This document shows, piece after piece, positions 1 through 8,039 of a stretch of 64,000 nt of DNA. The notes beneath the pieces are model-generated. The model did not search any database. It had not been told where the DNA came from and saw only the letters and a program-made list of their open reading frames with translations. A program made the translations under genes and the position numbers. Numbering within the stretch: the first letter of the stretch is position 1; every line of letters starts with the position of its first letter. The stretch is from Burkholderiaceae bacterium. Lineage in GTDB: Bacteria; Pseudomonadota; Gammaproteobacteria; Burkholderiales; Burkholderiaceae. Where the stretch lies: contig CANFMT010000003.1 of the NCBI GenBank assembly GCA_947448415.1, forward strand, positions 62,001-126,000, written 5' to 3'.

Positions 1-30
1 TTATCTGGCAAGAATGTTGCTGAGATCTAA
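1..30 (+). CDS. 3' end of upstream gene, probably hscA (partial)
   Basis: Frame 1 reads LSGKNVAEI and then stops, 36 nt before the ferredoxin gene. In ISC operons the Hsp70-type chaperone HscA is normally encoded directly upstream of fdx, and such chaperones end in a similar short tail. Only nine residues are visible, so the assignment rests on context. Confidence 0.45.
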   Translation, partial: LSGKNVAEI

Positions 31-66
31 ACAAGACATATTTACAGAGAATAAGTAGAAATAACC

Positions 67-405
67 ATGACTCAAATCGTCGTACTACCGCATAGTGAAT
101 ATTGCCCTGAAGGTGCTGTTGTTGAAGCTGCGCCTGGAACTTCGATTTGCGAAGCTTTACTAGAGAATGACATTCCGATTGAGCACGCATGTGACATGGT
201 TTGTGCCTGCACCACCTGTCACGTTATTGTGAAAGAGGGCTTTCAGAGCCTAAATCCTCCTGATGAGAATGAGGAAGACATGCTTGATCGTGCTTGGGGC
301 CTCAATCCTCAGTCCCGTTTATCTTGCCAAGCCATTGTTTCTAAAGAGGATTTAGTGATTGAAATCCCCAAGTATTCAATCAATCACGCTAAAGAGAATC
401 ATTAA
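67..405 (+). CDS. fdx: ISC-type [2Fe-2S] ferredoxin
   Basis: A 112-residue cytoplasmic ferredoxin that donates electrons during iron-sulfur cluster assembly by the ISC machinery. The cysteines sit at 42, 48, 51 and 87, in the same pattern and nearly the same numbering as E. coli Fdx (motif ACTTCH), with an extra Cys46. The length equals the family norm. The downstream hairpin at 524-552 suggests it is the last gene of the isc operon. The acidic stretch around residues 66-72 is typical of the family. The assignment is secure; the only uncertainty is which of the paralogous ferredoxin names would be used. Confidence 0.93.
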   Translation: MTQIVVLPHSEYCPEGAVVEAAPGTSICEALLENDIPIEHACDMVCACTTCHVIVKEGFQSLNPPDENEEDMLDRAWGLNPQSRLSCQAIVSKEDLVIEIPKYSINHAKENH

Positions 406-523
406 TGCACTAATTTGATGCATTTTGATCATAATGATGCATCCTTAATTTGAGCGACTCCCCCAGGGGATTAATATGAACTTGTAGTTCATTCTTTAGG
501 TAGTACCTCCAAAAAATCTTTTA

Positions 524-552
524 AGCCATCCTTCGGGATGGCTTTTTCTTTT
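524..552 (+). terminator. Rho-independent terminator after fdx
   Basis: An 8-bp stem (agccatcc / ggatggct) with a ttcg tetraloop is followed by a T-rich tract. It lies between convergent fdx and cysN. The minus-strand side also has a short downstream T run, so it may serve both directions. Confidence 0.85.
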
Positions 553-583
553 GAGCGCATTGTTAATTCGTACTTCTAAAAAT

Positions 584-1927
584 TTACTGCGCTAATGCCT
601 CACGAATCATTCCCGCAGCAACCGTGTGGTTAGTGGCTTCATCGATCAAGATGAATGCGCCAGTTCTTTGGGATTGATCAAATAAGTCAGTAACGATAGG
701 TTTTTGCAAAATGAAGTTGATGCGACCTATTTCATTAGTTGAGAGCGCATGAACATCGCTTGCTTGAGATAAAGTTTGCACATCCAATACTTGCTGAATA
801 TTCTTCACCTTAGCACCAACGGTATTGGTGGTATGGCGTAAAGCGTATTTGCGACTTAATGAGAGTGGCTCGCTATCTAACCAGCATAAGTCAGCTGAGA
901 TTTGTTTGCTTAGCACTGGCGGATTAGTATCTTCAGCGCTGATAAATAAAGAGCCGCGTGATATATCAATATCTTCCGATAGCTGAATAGCAATTGCTTG
1001 GCCAGTTTGCGCAGATTCCACTGCATTATTGCCATTGATTTGTTTGCTGCTTGAGCGATTACCTAGATAGATCTCGGTGACTGTCGCCTCTGAGCCACTT
1101 GGTAATACTTTGATCTTTTGACCTTTACGAATGCTGCCAGACTCAATTTCACCAAGGTAGCCACGGAAGTCATCAGAAGCGCTGCCGTCTTGGCGGGCAA
1201 CATATTGAACTGGGAAGCGTAGAGCCAGCTTTTCAGACTCAGGACTGGTATCAAGGCCCTCTAACCATTGAAGTAGGGTAGGACCTTTATACCAAGGAGT
1301 ATTTTTACTGGGAGTTACTACGTTTTCACCTAGTAAAGCAGAAATCGGAATCAAAGTGGGTTTGGGCAAGCCAATCTTGTGGGTCAAATCTTCTATAGAA
1401 GTTTTGATGGTGTTGAAGACTTTCTCGTCAAACTCATACAAGTCCATCTTGTTGACAGCGAATACCACATGACGCAATCCTAATAAATGCACAATCGCTG
1501 CGTGACGTTTAGTTTGCGCTAATAGGGTAGCGGGGCTGGTATTGAGATCAACACGGCTTGCATCTACCAAAATTACAGCAACATCCGATTGAGAGGCGCC
1601 AGTCACTAAGTTGCGAGTGTATTGCTCATGACCTGGAGCATCAGCTACGATGAACTTACGCTTTGGAGTTGAGAAATAGCGGTAGGCTACATCAATAGTG
1701 ATGCCTTGTTCACGCTCGGCCTCTAAACCATCAGTGAGAAGCGCTAAATCAACACCGGCATCTGATGAGGTAACACGAGCATGTTTAGTTTTAGAAAGCG
1801 ACTCTAATTGATCTACCAAGATAGACTTGGTGTCATAAAGCAGGCGGCCAATCAGTGTGCTCTTGCCATCATCTACGCTACCAGCAGTGATAAAGCGCAC
1901 TACGTTTTGATTTTGATTGGTAGTCAT
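584..1927 (-). CDS. cysN: Sulfate adenylyltransferase subunit 1 (GTPase)
   Basis: The GTPase subunit of ATP sulfurylase, which drives APS formation from sulfate and ATP together with CysD. It is an EF-Tu-like GTPase of 447 residues. The P-loop GSVDDGKST is at 16-24, the switch-II motif DAPGHE at 96-101 and NKMD at 159-162, followed by beta-barrel domains. There is no C-terminal APS kinase (CysC) fusion, as the length is well short of NodQ-type proteins. Its start abuts the end of cysD (1-nt overlap), so the two are translationally coupled. It is the last gene of the minus-strand sulfur operon. Confidence 0.95.
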   Translation of the reverse strand: MTTNQNQNVVRFITAGSVDDGKSTLIGRLLYDTKSILVDQLESLSKTKHARVTSSDAGVDLALLTDGLEAEREQGITIDVAYRYFSTPKRKFIVADAPGHEQYTRNLVTGASQSDVAVILVDASRVDLNTSPATLLAQTKRHAAIVHLLGLRHVVFAVNKMDLYEFDEKVFNTIKTSIEDLTHKIGLPKPTLIPISALLGENVVTPSKNTPWYKGPTLLQWLEGLDTSPESEKLALRFPVQYVARQDGSASDDFRGYLGEIESGSIRKGQKIKVLPSGSEATVTEIYLGNRSSSKQINGNNAVESAQTGQAIAIQLSEDIDISRGSLFISAEDTNPPVLSKQISADLCWLDSEPLSLSRKYALRHTTNTVGAKVKNIQQVLDVQTLSQASDVHALSTNEIGRINFILQKPIVTDLFDQSQRTGAFILIDEATNHTVAAGMIREALAQ

Positions 1928-2850
1928 TAGAAGTAACCCTCTTTCTTGCGGCGCTCCATGGAGGCCTCATTAGTTTGATCATCCATACGAGTTGCACCAC
2001 GTTCAGTAATTTCAGTGATAGCAGTTTCGGCAATAATCTCTAATGGAGTGGCTGCAGTACTTAGTACAGGGCAGGTACAGCTAATATCACCAACAGTTCT
2101 AAAGCGAACGCTGAGTACTTCGCTCACATCGCCAGATGCCTTTGGCGTTACATCGGTTACCGGTACGAGGAGATTGTTTTTCTTTACTACTTCACGTTGG
2201 TGTGTGTAGTAGATGCTTGGGAGCTCTAATTTTTCGCGTGAAATGTACTGCCAGATATCGAGCTCAGTCCAGTTAGAAATTGGGAAAACGCGCATATTCT
2301 CACCTTTGGCGATACGGGCGTTATAAAGATTCCAGAGTTCAGGACGTTGCGCCTTAGGATCCCATTGGCCAAACTCATCACGGAAGGAGAAGATGCGCTC
2401 TTTTGCGCGAGCTTTTTCTTCGTCGCGACGTGCGCCACCCATCAGGGCATCGAATTCATGTTCAGCAATGGCTTCTAACAAAGTAACGGCCTGTGCGGCA
2501 TTACGAGAATCTGTTTCCTTGCGTAAGCGTACGGTACCTTTTTTGATGGAGTCTTCAACATGACCTACTATTAACTTCACACCAGTTTTCTCTACAACTG
2601 CATCGCGATAGGCAATGACTTCTGGGTAATTGTGGCCAGTATCAATATGCAAAATTGGAAAAGGTAGTTTTACTGGACGATCGCCAAATTGAAACGCTTT
2701 GCGTGCTAAGTGGAACATCACGATGGAGTCTTTACCACCGGAGAACAGCATGGCTGGGTTGGAGCACTGTGCCACCACTTCGCGGATGATATAGATCGAC
2801 TCAGCTTCAAGCCAATCTAGGTGATCATCAAGTAATTTTTGTTCTGACAT
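1927..2850 (-). CDS. cysD: Sulfate adenylyltransferase subunit 2
   Basis: The catalytic adenylyl-transferase subunit of ATP sulfurylase (sulfate + ATP to APS + PPi), an adenine-nucleotide alpha-hydrolase fold protein. The PP-loop SGGKDS is at residues 37-42, and the C-terminus carries the conserved Arg-rich stretch ending KKEGYF. At 307 residues it matches the family. It lies between cysH (41 nt upstream) and cysN (1-nt overlap). The route therefore runs from sulfate to APS, which the neighbouring CysH reduces. Confidence 0.95.
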   Translation of the reverse strand: MSEQKLLDDHLDWLEAESIYIIREVVAQCSNPAMLFSGGKDSIVMFHLARKAFQFGDRPVKLPFPILHIDTGHNYPEVIAYRDAVVEKTGVKLIVGHVEDSIKKGTVRLRKETDSRNAAQAVTLLEAIAEHEFDALMGGARRDEEKARAKERIFSFRDEFGQWDPKAQRPELWNLYNARIAKGENMRVFPISNWTELDIWQYISREKLELPSIYYTHQREVVKKNNLLVPVTDVTPKASGDVSEVLSVRFRTVGDISCTCPVLSTAATPLEIIAETAITEITERGATRMDDQTNEASMERRKKEGYF

Positions 2851-2891
2851 TCTGTGAGTTAATTCTACTAAGTTTTAATGATGAATTGAAT

Positions 2892-3620
2892 TTATTTATT
2901 AACGTGTAAACCACATTCTTTGCTATCGCTTTGTAGCCACCACCAGCGGCCAGCACGAATATCCTCACCCTTCTTGACCTGACGGGTGCAAGGCTCGCAG
3001 CCAATGCTGGGGTAGCCCTTAAGGTGTAATGGGTGAATCGGAACGTTTTCTTGTTTGATGAAAGCCCAGATATCAGCCTCGCTCCAATCAAACAAAGGAT
3101 TGAATTTGGCGATGCCTCTAGCATCATCTAGTTCTTCTAAATTAAGTTCGGTGCGAGTAGTTGATTGCTCACGTCTTTGGCCAGTAAGCCAAGCATCAGC
3201 ACCAAGCAGTGCCGCATTCAGTGGTTTTATCTTGCGCGCACCACAACATGCTTTTTTGGGCTCTTCACCATCGTAAAAACCATTCATGCCATATTGATCA
3301 ACAAAGGCCTGAACATCATCTTCGTTTGGATATACTTTTTCTATTGATATGCCGTAATGGTCTTCAGTAGTGTTGACCATGTCAACAGTTTCCTGATGAA
3401 GACGACCAGTGGCTAAGGTAAATAATTTAATGTTGGCGCCAGCCTTGGCGATAGCATCAGTAACCACCATGTCTTCTGCAGCCAAGCTGGTTGCAAAACG
3501 TACATCAGAAAAACGCTTGGTAATATCGATTAAGCGCTGCTTTAAAGCGGCAGACTTTTGAGCAAGCTCAGCGGGGGTAAGCGTGCTCGGCGAAATGGAC
3601 CAAAATTCTGGTGCAATCAT
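2892..3620 (-). CDS. cysH: Phosphoadenylyl/adenylyl-sulfate reductase, FeS type
   Basis: Reduces APS (or PAPS) to sulfite using thioredoxin. The 242-residue protein has the four cluster cysteines of the [4Fe-4S] class, Cys125-Cys126 (KACCGARK) and Cys208/Cys211 (GCEPC), plus the catalytic Cys236 in ECGLH near the C-terminus. The presence of the cluster and the absence of any cysC in the window favour APS as the substrate. That is inference, since some cluster-containing enzymes use both. The start codon overlaps the end of the TauE/SafE gene by 4 nt, showing tight coupling. No sulfite reductase gene is visible here. Confidence 0.93.
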   Translation of the reverse strand: MIAPEFWSISPSTLTPAELAQKSAALKQRLIDITKRFSDVRFATSLAAEDMVVTDAIAKAGANIKLFTLATGRLHQETVDMVNTTEDHYGISIEKVYPNEDDVQAFVDQYGMNGFYDGEEPKKACCGARKIKPLNAALLGADAWLTGQRREQSTTRTELNLEELDDARGIAKFNPLFDWSEADIWAFIKQENVPIHPLHLKGYPSIGCEPCTRQVKKGEDIRAGRWWWLQSDSKECGLHVNK

Positions 3621-4411
3621 GAGGTAACTAGCTTAACGCCAACTAAAAACAATGTCGCTGCAAGAGTGGTTCTAGTTGTTCGCTCAGATAGAGTGCTTGA
3701 CAGCTTTGCGCCCAACCAAATTGCCGGAACTGAGCCCAGCAAGAGGCCAAACAACAAATCGAAGTGCACGTTACCAAGCCACCAATGACCTGCTCCAGCC
3801 AGTGCCGTAAGAGGAACAGCATAAGCAATGTCAGTGCCAGCAACTTGTGCGGGTTTTAGGTATGGGTAAAGAACCAAAATCAGTGTGGCACCAATGGCAC
3901 CTGCTCCAATTGAAGATACTGTGACCAATACACCAATCACAGCACCAACAGAAATAGTTGCAATTTTTAAATTAGTGCCGCTTGGTAAAAAGTTTGGATT
4001 GTCTTGAACCCATTTCAAAATCTTTGCTCTAAATAATAGCGATGCTGCTGTTAGCAATACAGATATGCCAATTGAGATGCTAATTACGTGATTGAAATCT
4101 TTAGAAACTGGGCCAATGAACCTTAAGGCAAGAATTGAAAGAATAGCTGTAGTCAGGCTGCCGATACAAAGTAACTTCACTATATCCCAGCGAACATTGC
4201 CGTGAAGTCTATGCGCAGCAGTGCCAAAACCTTTTGTAATTGCTGCGAAGGCTAAATCGGTTCCAACTGCTGTTGTTGGAGCAACCCCAAATATGATGGT
4301 TAATAGAGGGGTCATTAATGAGCCGCCCCCCACACCGGTCATCCCTACCAATAGACCTACTAGTGCGCCGGAAATAATAAATTGTGAGGAGTCTTGAAAG
4401 AATTGCAGCAT
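3617..4411 (-). CDS. TauE/SafE-family sulfite exporter/permease
   Basis: A 264-residue integral membrane protein with about eight hydrophobic segments in two homologous halves. The first half has a glycine-rich GMTGVGGGS stretch (about 23-31), typical of TauE/SafE. Family members move sulfonates, sulfite or related anions across the inner membrane. Placed first among the recognisable sulfur genes and overlapping cysH by 4 nt, it could either import a sulfur source or vent excess sulfite. The sequence does not decide which. It begins 18 nt downstream of a 54-residue ORF on the same strand. Confidence 0.85.
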   Translation of the reverse strand: MLQFFQDSSQFIISGALVGLLVGMTGVGGGSLMTPLLTIIFGVAPTTAVGTDLAFAAITKGFGTAAHRLHGNVRWDIVKLLCIGSLTTAILSILALRFIGPVSKDFNHVISISIGISVLLTAASLLFRAKILKWVQDNPNFLPSGTNLKIATISVGAVIGVLVTVSSIGAGAIGATLILVLYPYLKPAQVAGTDIAYAVPLTALAGAGHWWLGNVHFDLLFGLLLGSVPAIWLGAKLSSTLSERTTRTTLAATLFLVGVKLVTS

Positions 4412-4429
4412 TAGATTTCTTTGGTTGAT

Positions 4430-4594
4430 TTAGATAAGAGACTGCTCAAACTCTTCAAGTTTGATAGCGTTCATTAGAAAAAGAATTTGGCGCTGAAAAC
4501 TTTTGCGCTCGACAATCTTGTCATGGGGTAGGCGGTCATGTTCACGCAATAACTTTGTAATGACTGGGTTGTAGTGTTCGCGCACTGGCGACAT
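4430..4594 (-). CDS. Small conserved-looking ORF leading the cys operon
   Basis: A 54-residue ORF (starts MSPVREHYNP, ends EEFEQSLI) that I do not recognise. Support comes from a good ribosome binding site (AAGGAA, 5 nt before the ATG), position 18 nt ahead of the TauE/SafE gene on the same strand, and a charged, helix-compatible composition with no signal peptide. It could be a small regulatory or accessory protein of sulfur metabolism, or a leader peptide. It has only a glutamate-rich C-terminus and no cysteine, so it is not a cysteine-attenuation leader. Its leader RNA can form three hairpins (see 4603-4691). Confidence 0.6.
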   Translation of the reverse strand: MSPVREHYNPVITKLLREHDRLPHDKIVERKSFQRQILFLMNAIKLEEFEQSLI

Positions 4595-4602
4595 GGCAAT
4601 TC

Positions 4603-4637
4603 CTTGGTAAATATCTCGTTATATAGAATTTACCAAG
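4603..4637 (-). promoter_or_regulatory. Hairpin covering part of the ORF54 ribosome binding site
   Basis: Perfect 10-bp inverted arms (4603-4612 and 4628-4637, CTTGGTAAAT / ATTTACCAAG) are separated by 15 nt. Read on the minus strand, the 3' arm ends in AAG, the first half of the AAGGAA ribosome binding site of the 54-aa ORF. If the RNA forms, translation initiation would be partly blocked. It could equally be a DNA operator. Confidence 0.6.
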
Positions 4638-4641
4638 CGGT

Positions 4642-4666
4642 CTATATATCCACAAGGAATATATAG
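4642..4666 (-). promoter_or_regulatory. AT-rich inverted repeat with anti-SD-like loop
   Basis: 8-bp arms CTATATAT / ATATATAG flank a 9-nt loop. Read on the minus strand, loop and arm give ATTCCTTG, perfectly complementary over 8 nt to CAAGGAAT at the ORF54 ribosome binding site (plus-strand 4599-4606). It is a candidate alternative pairing partner for that site, or a LysR-type (CysB-like) operator. Confidence 0.5.
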
Positions 4667-4668
4667 CG

Positions 4669-4691
4669 ATATCTAAATTACTTTTAGATAT
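4669..4691 (-). promoter_or_regulatory. Third inverted repeat, just after fpr
   Basis: 9-bp perfect arms ATATCTAAA / TTTAGATAT with a 5-nt loop, 16 nt past the fpr stop codon. No T tract follows, so it is a poor terminator. The heptamer TATATAG recurs at 4620, 4660 and 4689, hinting at a repeated protein-binding site. Confidence 0.45.
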
Positions 4692-4706
4692 ATAGAGTCA
4701 GATTAT

Positions 4707-5483
4707 TTACTTTTCTACGAAAGCGCGCTCAAAGACGTAATCACCCAACTGACCAAGGCTTGGAGAGACTTTGAAGCCTTTAGCATCGAGCATCTCAGAG
4801 GTTTCTTTGAGCATAGATGGGCTGCCACAGATCATGGCACGATCGACTGCTGGATCGAGTGGCGGGAGTCCAATATCTTTAAAGAGCTGACCGGTTTCGA
4901 TAGCAGTTGTGAGTCGACCAGTATGTTTGAAGGCCTCACGCGTCACCGTTGGGTAATAGATGAGCTTTTCACGAATGAGTTCGCCCAAGTATTCATCTTG
5001 AGTCAGTTCATTTTTAATATAGTCTTCGTAAGCTAATTCGCTTACCAAACGCACTCCATGAATGAGAACAACCTTCTCAAACTTCTCATAAGTTTCTGGG
5101 TCACGAATGATGCTCATAAATGGCGCAAGGCCAGTACCAGTGCTAAACAAGTAAAGATGTTTCCCTGGGTTTAAGTCATCCAGTACAAGGGTGCCAACAG
5201 ACTTTTCGCTCACGAGAATCGGGTCACCAACCTGAATTTTTTGGAGACGTGATGTAAGAGGGCCATCTTGAACTTTGATACTTAAGAACTCGAGATGCTC
5301 TTCATAGTTTGGGCTAGCAACGCTATAAGCGCGCACCAATGGTTTGCCTTCAACCTCAAGACCAATCATGAGAAAGTGTCCGCTACGAAAGCGTAGGCCT
5401 TTATTGCGAGTGGTGGTAAAGCTAAATAGGGTGTCGTTCCAGTGGTGAACGCTCAGGACTGTTTCGGTGTTGTATGCGGCCAT
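4707..5483 (-). CDS. fpr: Ferredoxin--NADP reductase
   Basis: A 258-residue FAD enzyme that moves electrons between NADPH and ferredoxin or flavodoxin, cytoplasmic. The FAD-binding RAYSVAS motif is at about 54-60, the NADP-binding STGTGLAP stretch at about 115-122, and the short C-terminal tail (FVEK) is typical of the bacterial class. It sits 112 nt upstream of the sulfur operon on the same strand. Read-through could supply reductant genes together with sulfate reduction, but a separate promoter is equally possible. The gene itself is a firm call. Confidence 0.93.
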   Translation of the reverse strand: MAAYNTETVLSVHHWNDTLFSFTTTRNKGLRFRSGHFLMIGLEVEGKPLVRAYSVASPNYEEHLEFLSIKVQDGPLTSRLQKIQVGDPILVSEKSVGTLVLDDLNPGKHLYLFSTGTGLAPFMSIIRDPETYEKFEKVVLIHGVRLVSELAYEDYIKNELTQDEYLGELIREKLIYYPTVTREAFKHTGRLTTAIETGQLFKDIGLPPLDPAVDRAMICGSPSMLKETSEMLDAKGFKVSPSLGQLGDYVFERAFVEK

Positions 5484-5651
5484 AAATGCGTATTAGTTAG
5501 AAGATAGCAAAACGTTGATTATCCCATTCTTGAGACTAGAAATTGGGCCTAAAACTGCCAAAAATAGGACTCTGTAGTGATATAAACCGGACTTTTAGTA
5601 ATAAAGAATCAATTTATAGGGCCAGTTAAGCCTATTGGCTATCATCTAGTA

Positions 5652-6134
5652 ATGAAAAGAGCCCAGTACCTATTCCTATCTATTTTTAGCTTCAGTGTGG
5701 TTATTTTTGCAGTGCTCTTGCAGCAGACTGGATACCAGGGCGTGAGCTTCTTGCCATGTCCTTTATGTATTTTGCAGAGGGTCGGCTATCTCGGGGTTGC
5801 GATTTCTTGCCTTTTGGCTGCCGGTATTACGCAATTGAAAAAGTTATTTCACGGCCTGGCAATTTTAGCTGCAGGGTATGGCGTAGCGGTTGCCGGACAT
5901 CATGTTTGGCTTTTATCTAATCCAGGTGAGTCCTGTGGAATAGATCCTTTGGAGCTCTGGATTAATCAATTTCAGGTAGTTAACCGACTACCTTGGCTAT
6001 TCAAGGCAGATGGGCTTTGCTCAGCAAACCTTCCTGCCATTTTAGGTTTGCAAGTACCGGAATGGTCCTTGTTGTGGTTTGTGACTCTCTTGCTGATTTT
6101 GCTGATTACCTTTTTTAGAAAACCTAAGGCGTAG
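5652..6134 (+). CDS. dsbB: Disulfide bond formation protein DsbB
   Basis: An inner-membrane quinone reductase that reoxidises periplasmic DsbA. The 160-residue protein has four predicted transmembrane helices. The first periplasmic cysteine pair is C36-P-L-C39, followed by the usual QR, and the second pair is Cys95 and Cys123 in the second periplasmic loop. Length and cysteine spacing fit the family. No dsbA is adjacent, so it appears to be a single-gene unit between divergent fpr and downstream cysK. Confidence 0.92.
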   Translation: MKRAQYLFLSIFSFSVVIFAVLLQQTGYQGVSFLPCPLCILQRVGYLGVAISCLLAAGITQLKKLFHGLAILAAGYGVAVAGHHVWLLSNPGESCGIDPLELWINQFQVVNRLPWLFKADGLCSANLPAILGLQVPEWSLLWFVTLLLILLITFFRKPKA

Positions 6135-6236
6135 GCTTTAGAAGATTTGATTCTTAGTTAATAACAATCTCTTCTTTTACAGGACTCGTTTTAACCCATA
6201 AGATCTTTATTTATCTTTTTGCATTAAGGAATACTC

Positions 6237-7208
6237 ATGACTTACTTTACCGATAACTCTCAAACCATTGGCAAGACACCTTTAGTGCGTCTTAACCGTG
6301 TCACTGATGGCGCTAACGCAACCGTGTTGGCTAAGATTGAAGGCCGTAATCCTGCTTATTCAGTCAAATGCCGTATTGGCGTGGCTATGATTAACGATGC
6401 TCAAGAAAAAGGCCTATTGGGCCCTGGTAAAGAGCTTGTTGAGCCGACCAGCGGCAATACAGGAATCGCGCTTGCATTTGTAGCGGCAGCTCGTGGTATC
6501 CCACTCACATTGACGATGCCTGAGACTATGAGTATTGAGCGTCGTAAATTATTAACTGCTTTGGGTGCAAAGATTGTATTGACTGAAGGCCCTAAGGGCA
6601 TGAATGGTGCAGTTGCCAAAGCGAAAGAAATTGCCCAGTCTGATTCTAAATATGTTTTGCTGCAGCAATTTAGTAATCCGTCTAATCCTGCTATTCATGA
6701 AAAAACTACTGGCCCAGAAATCTGGGAAGACACTGAGGGCAAGATCGATGTGTTTGTTGCTGGTGTAGGAACTGGCGGCACGATTTCTGGTGTTGGACGT
6801 TATATTAAAAATATTCAGAAAAAGAATATTGAAGTGGTTGCTGTAGAACCAACAACTAGTCCAGTAATCACTCAGAAATTAAATGGTGAGGAGATCAAAC
6901 CAGCCCCACATAAAATTCAGGGAATTGGTGCCGGATTTGTTCCTGATAATCTTGATTTATCGGTAGTCGATAAAGTTGAGCAAGTGAGCAATGAAGAGGC
7001 GATTGAATTTGCGCGTCGCATTGCCAAGGAAGAAGGTATCTTGGTTGGGATCTCTTGTGGCGCAGCTGCTGCGGTAGCGGTGCGCTTAGCCAAGAAGCCT
7101 GAGTATGCAGGTAAAACCATTGTTGTTGTTCTGCCTGATACTGCTGAGCGATATTTGAGTTCAGCTTTATTTGAAGGCGTATTTGACGAAAAAGGTTTAC
7201 CTGCCTAA
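6237..7208 (+). CDS. cysK: Cysteine synthase A (O-acetylserine sulfhydrylase)
   Basis: A PLP enzyme that makes L-cysteine from O-acetylserine and sulfide, completing the sulfate assimilation route encoded nearby. The 323 residues match CysK. The PLP lysine is Lys44 in YSVKCR, where CysM-type enzymes instead read SVKDR. The substrate-binding loop TSGNTG is at 71-76, and glycine-rich phosphate-binding GTGGT and the SCGAA segment follow. It has its own ATG with an aagga-type site upstream. I prefer CysK over CysM because of the Cys after Lys44 and the length. Confidence 0.9.
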   Translation: MTYFTDNSQTIGKTPLVRLNRVTDGANATVLAKIEGRNPAYSVKCRIGVAMINDAQEKGLLGPGKELVEPTSGNTGIALAFVAAARGIPLTLTMPETMSIERRKLLTALGAKIVLTEGPKGMNGAVAKAKEIAQSDSKYVLLQQFSNPSNPAIHEKTTGPEIWEDTEGKIDVFVAGVGTGGTISGVGRYIKNIQKKNIEVVAVEPTTSPVITQKLNGEEIKPAPHKIQGIGAGFVPDNLDLSVVDKVEQVSNEEAIEFARRIAKEEGILVGISCGAAAAVAVRLAKKPEYAGKTIVVVLPDTAERYLSSALFEGVFDEKGLPA

Positions 7209-7238
7209 TAGATTGTTAATAGGGGATCCTTGGTGCGA

Positions 7239-7913
7239 TTAAGAATTCTTACTAAGGACCTCTTGAAGAAAGCGTGAAATATCTGCTAGTTCTTCATGAT
7301 TCACAGAATGCTCCATGGGGTATTCATTCCAACTAACTTGATAGCCCATTTTTTCAAGTAGGTCATAAGAGGTTCGTGCGCGCTCTGGTATGACCACAGC
7401 ATCATATTCTCCATGGGCCATGAATATCGGTGTATTTTGATTGGCAGCATGCTTTTCAATATTTGCACTCATTGCTAGGGGGAGATAGCCTGATAACGCC
7501 ATAATCCCAGCCAGCTTATGCGGAAAACGTAAGCCAATATGTAGGGCCATCGCGCATCCTTGCGAAAAGCCGGCCAACACAATCTTGTCATATGCAATAC
7601 CACGACTTGCTTCATGTTCAATTACATTCACGATTGAGGCGGCGGATTTTTGAATGCCTTTTGCGTCCTCCTGGTCCATGAGATTTCTGCCGATGATGTC
7701 ATACCAAGCAGGCATGACGTATCCACCATTTACCGTTACGGGCATACTGGGCGCGCTGGGAAATACAAAACGTATGCCAGGACAACCCGCTAAGTCCAGT
7801 TCAGGGATGATAGGGGCAAAGTCATCGCCATCCGCACCTAGGCCATGCAGCCAAATAACCGATGCGCTTGGATTAGGAAAGGTCTCAAATTCAATGCAAG
7901 GCAAAAGATCCAT
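7239..7913 (-). CDS. Carboxylesterase/phospholipase-family alpha/beta hydrolase
   Basis: A 224-residue cytoplasmic esterase of the carboxylesterase/acyl-protein-thioesterase-like family. The catalytic triad is visible: Ser117 in GFSQG, Asp171 (GEYD) and His202 (MEHSV). The oxyanion-hole HGLGADG lies at 23-29. It has no signal peptide. The gene converges with cysK and is divergent from the dicarboxylate symporter gene. The physiological substrate cannot be told from sequence; short-chain acyl esters are usual for the family. Confidence 0.88.
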   Translation of the reverse strand: MDLLPCIEFETFPNPSASVIWLHGLGADGDDFAPIIPELDLAGCPGIRFVFPSAPSMPVTVNGGYVMPAWYDIIGRNLMDQEDAKGIQKSAASIVNVIEHEASRGIAYDKIVLAGFSQGCAMALHIGLRFPHKLAGIMALSGYLPLAMSANIEKHAANQNTPIFMAHGEYDAVVIPERARTSYDLLEKMGYQVSWNEYPMEHSVNHEELADISRFLQEVLSKNS

Positions 7914-8039
7914 ATGAAGTCCATGTTTTTAATGATTCTGTTGAATGAACATATGGTAAAGCCTATCCACGCTTTCGATAGAAAGTGGCTATATCTGGGT
8001 AAAATCTGCCAATACTTCCCCTTAAGAGACTGGACCCAT

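Noticed and set aside
6237..7208. Naming the cysteine synthase CysM
   Set aside because: The residues after the PLP lysine (SVKCR) and the 323-residue length match CysK; CysM has SVKDR and is shorter.
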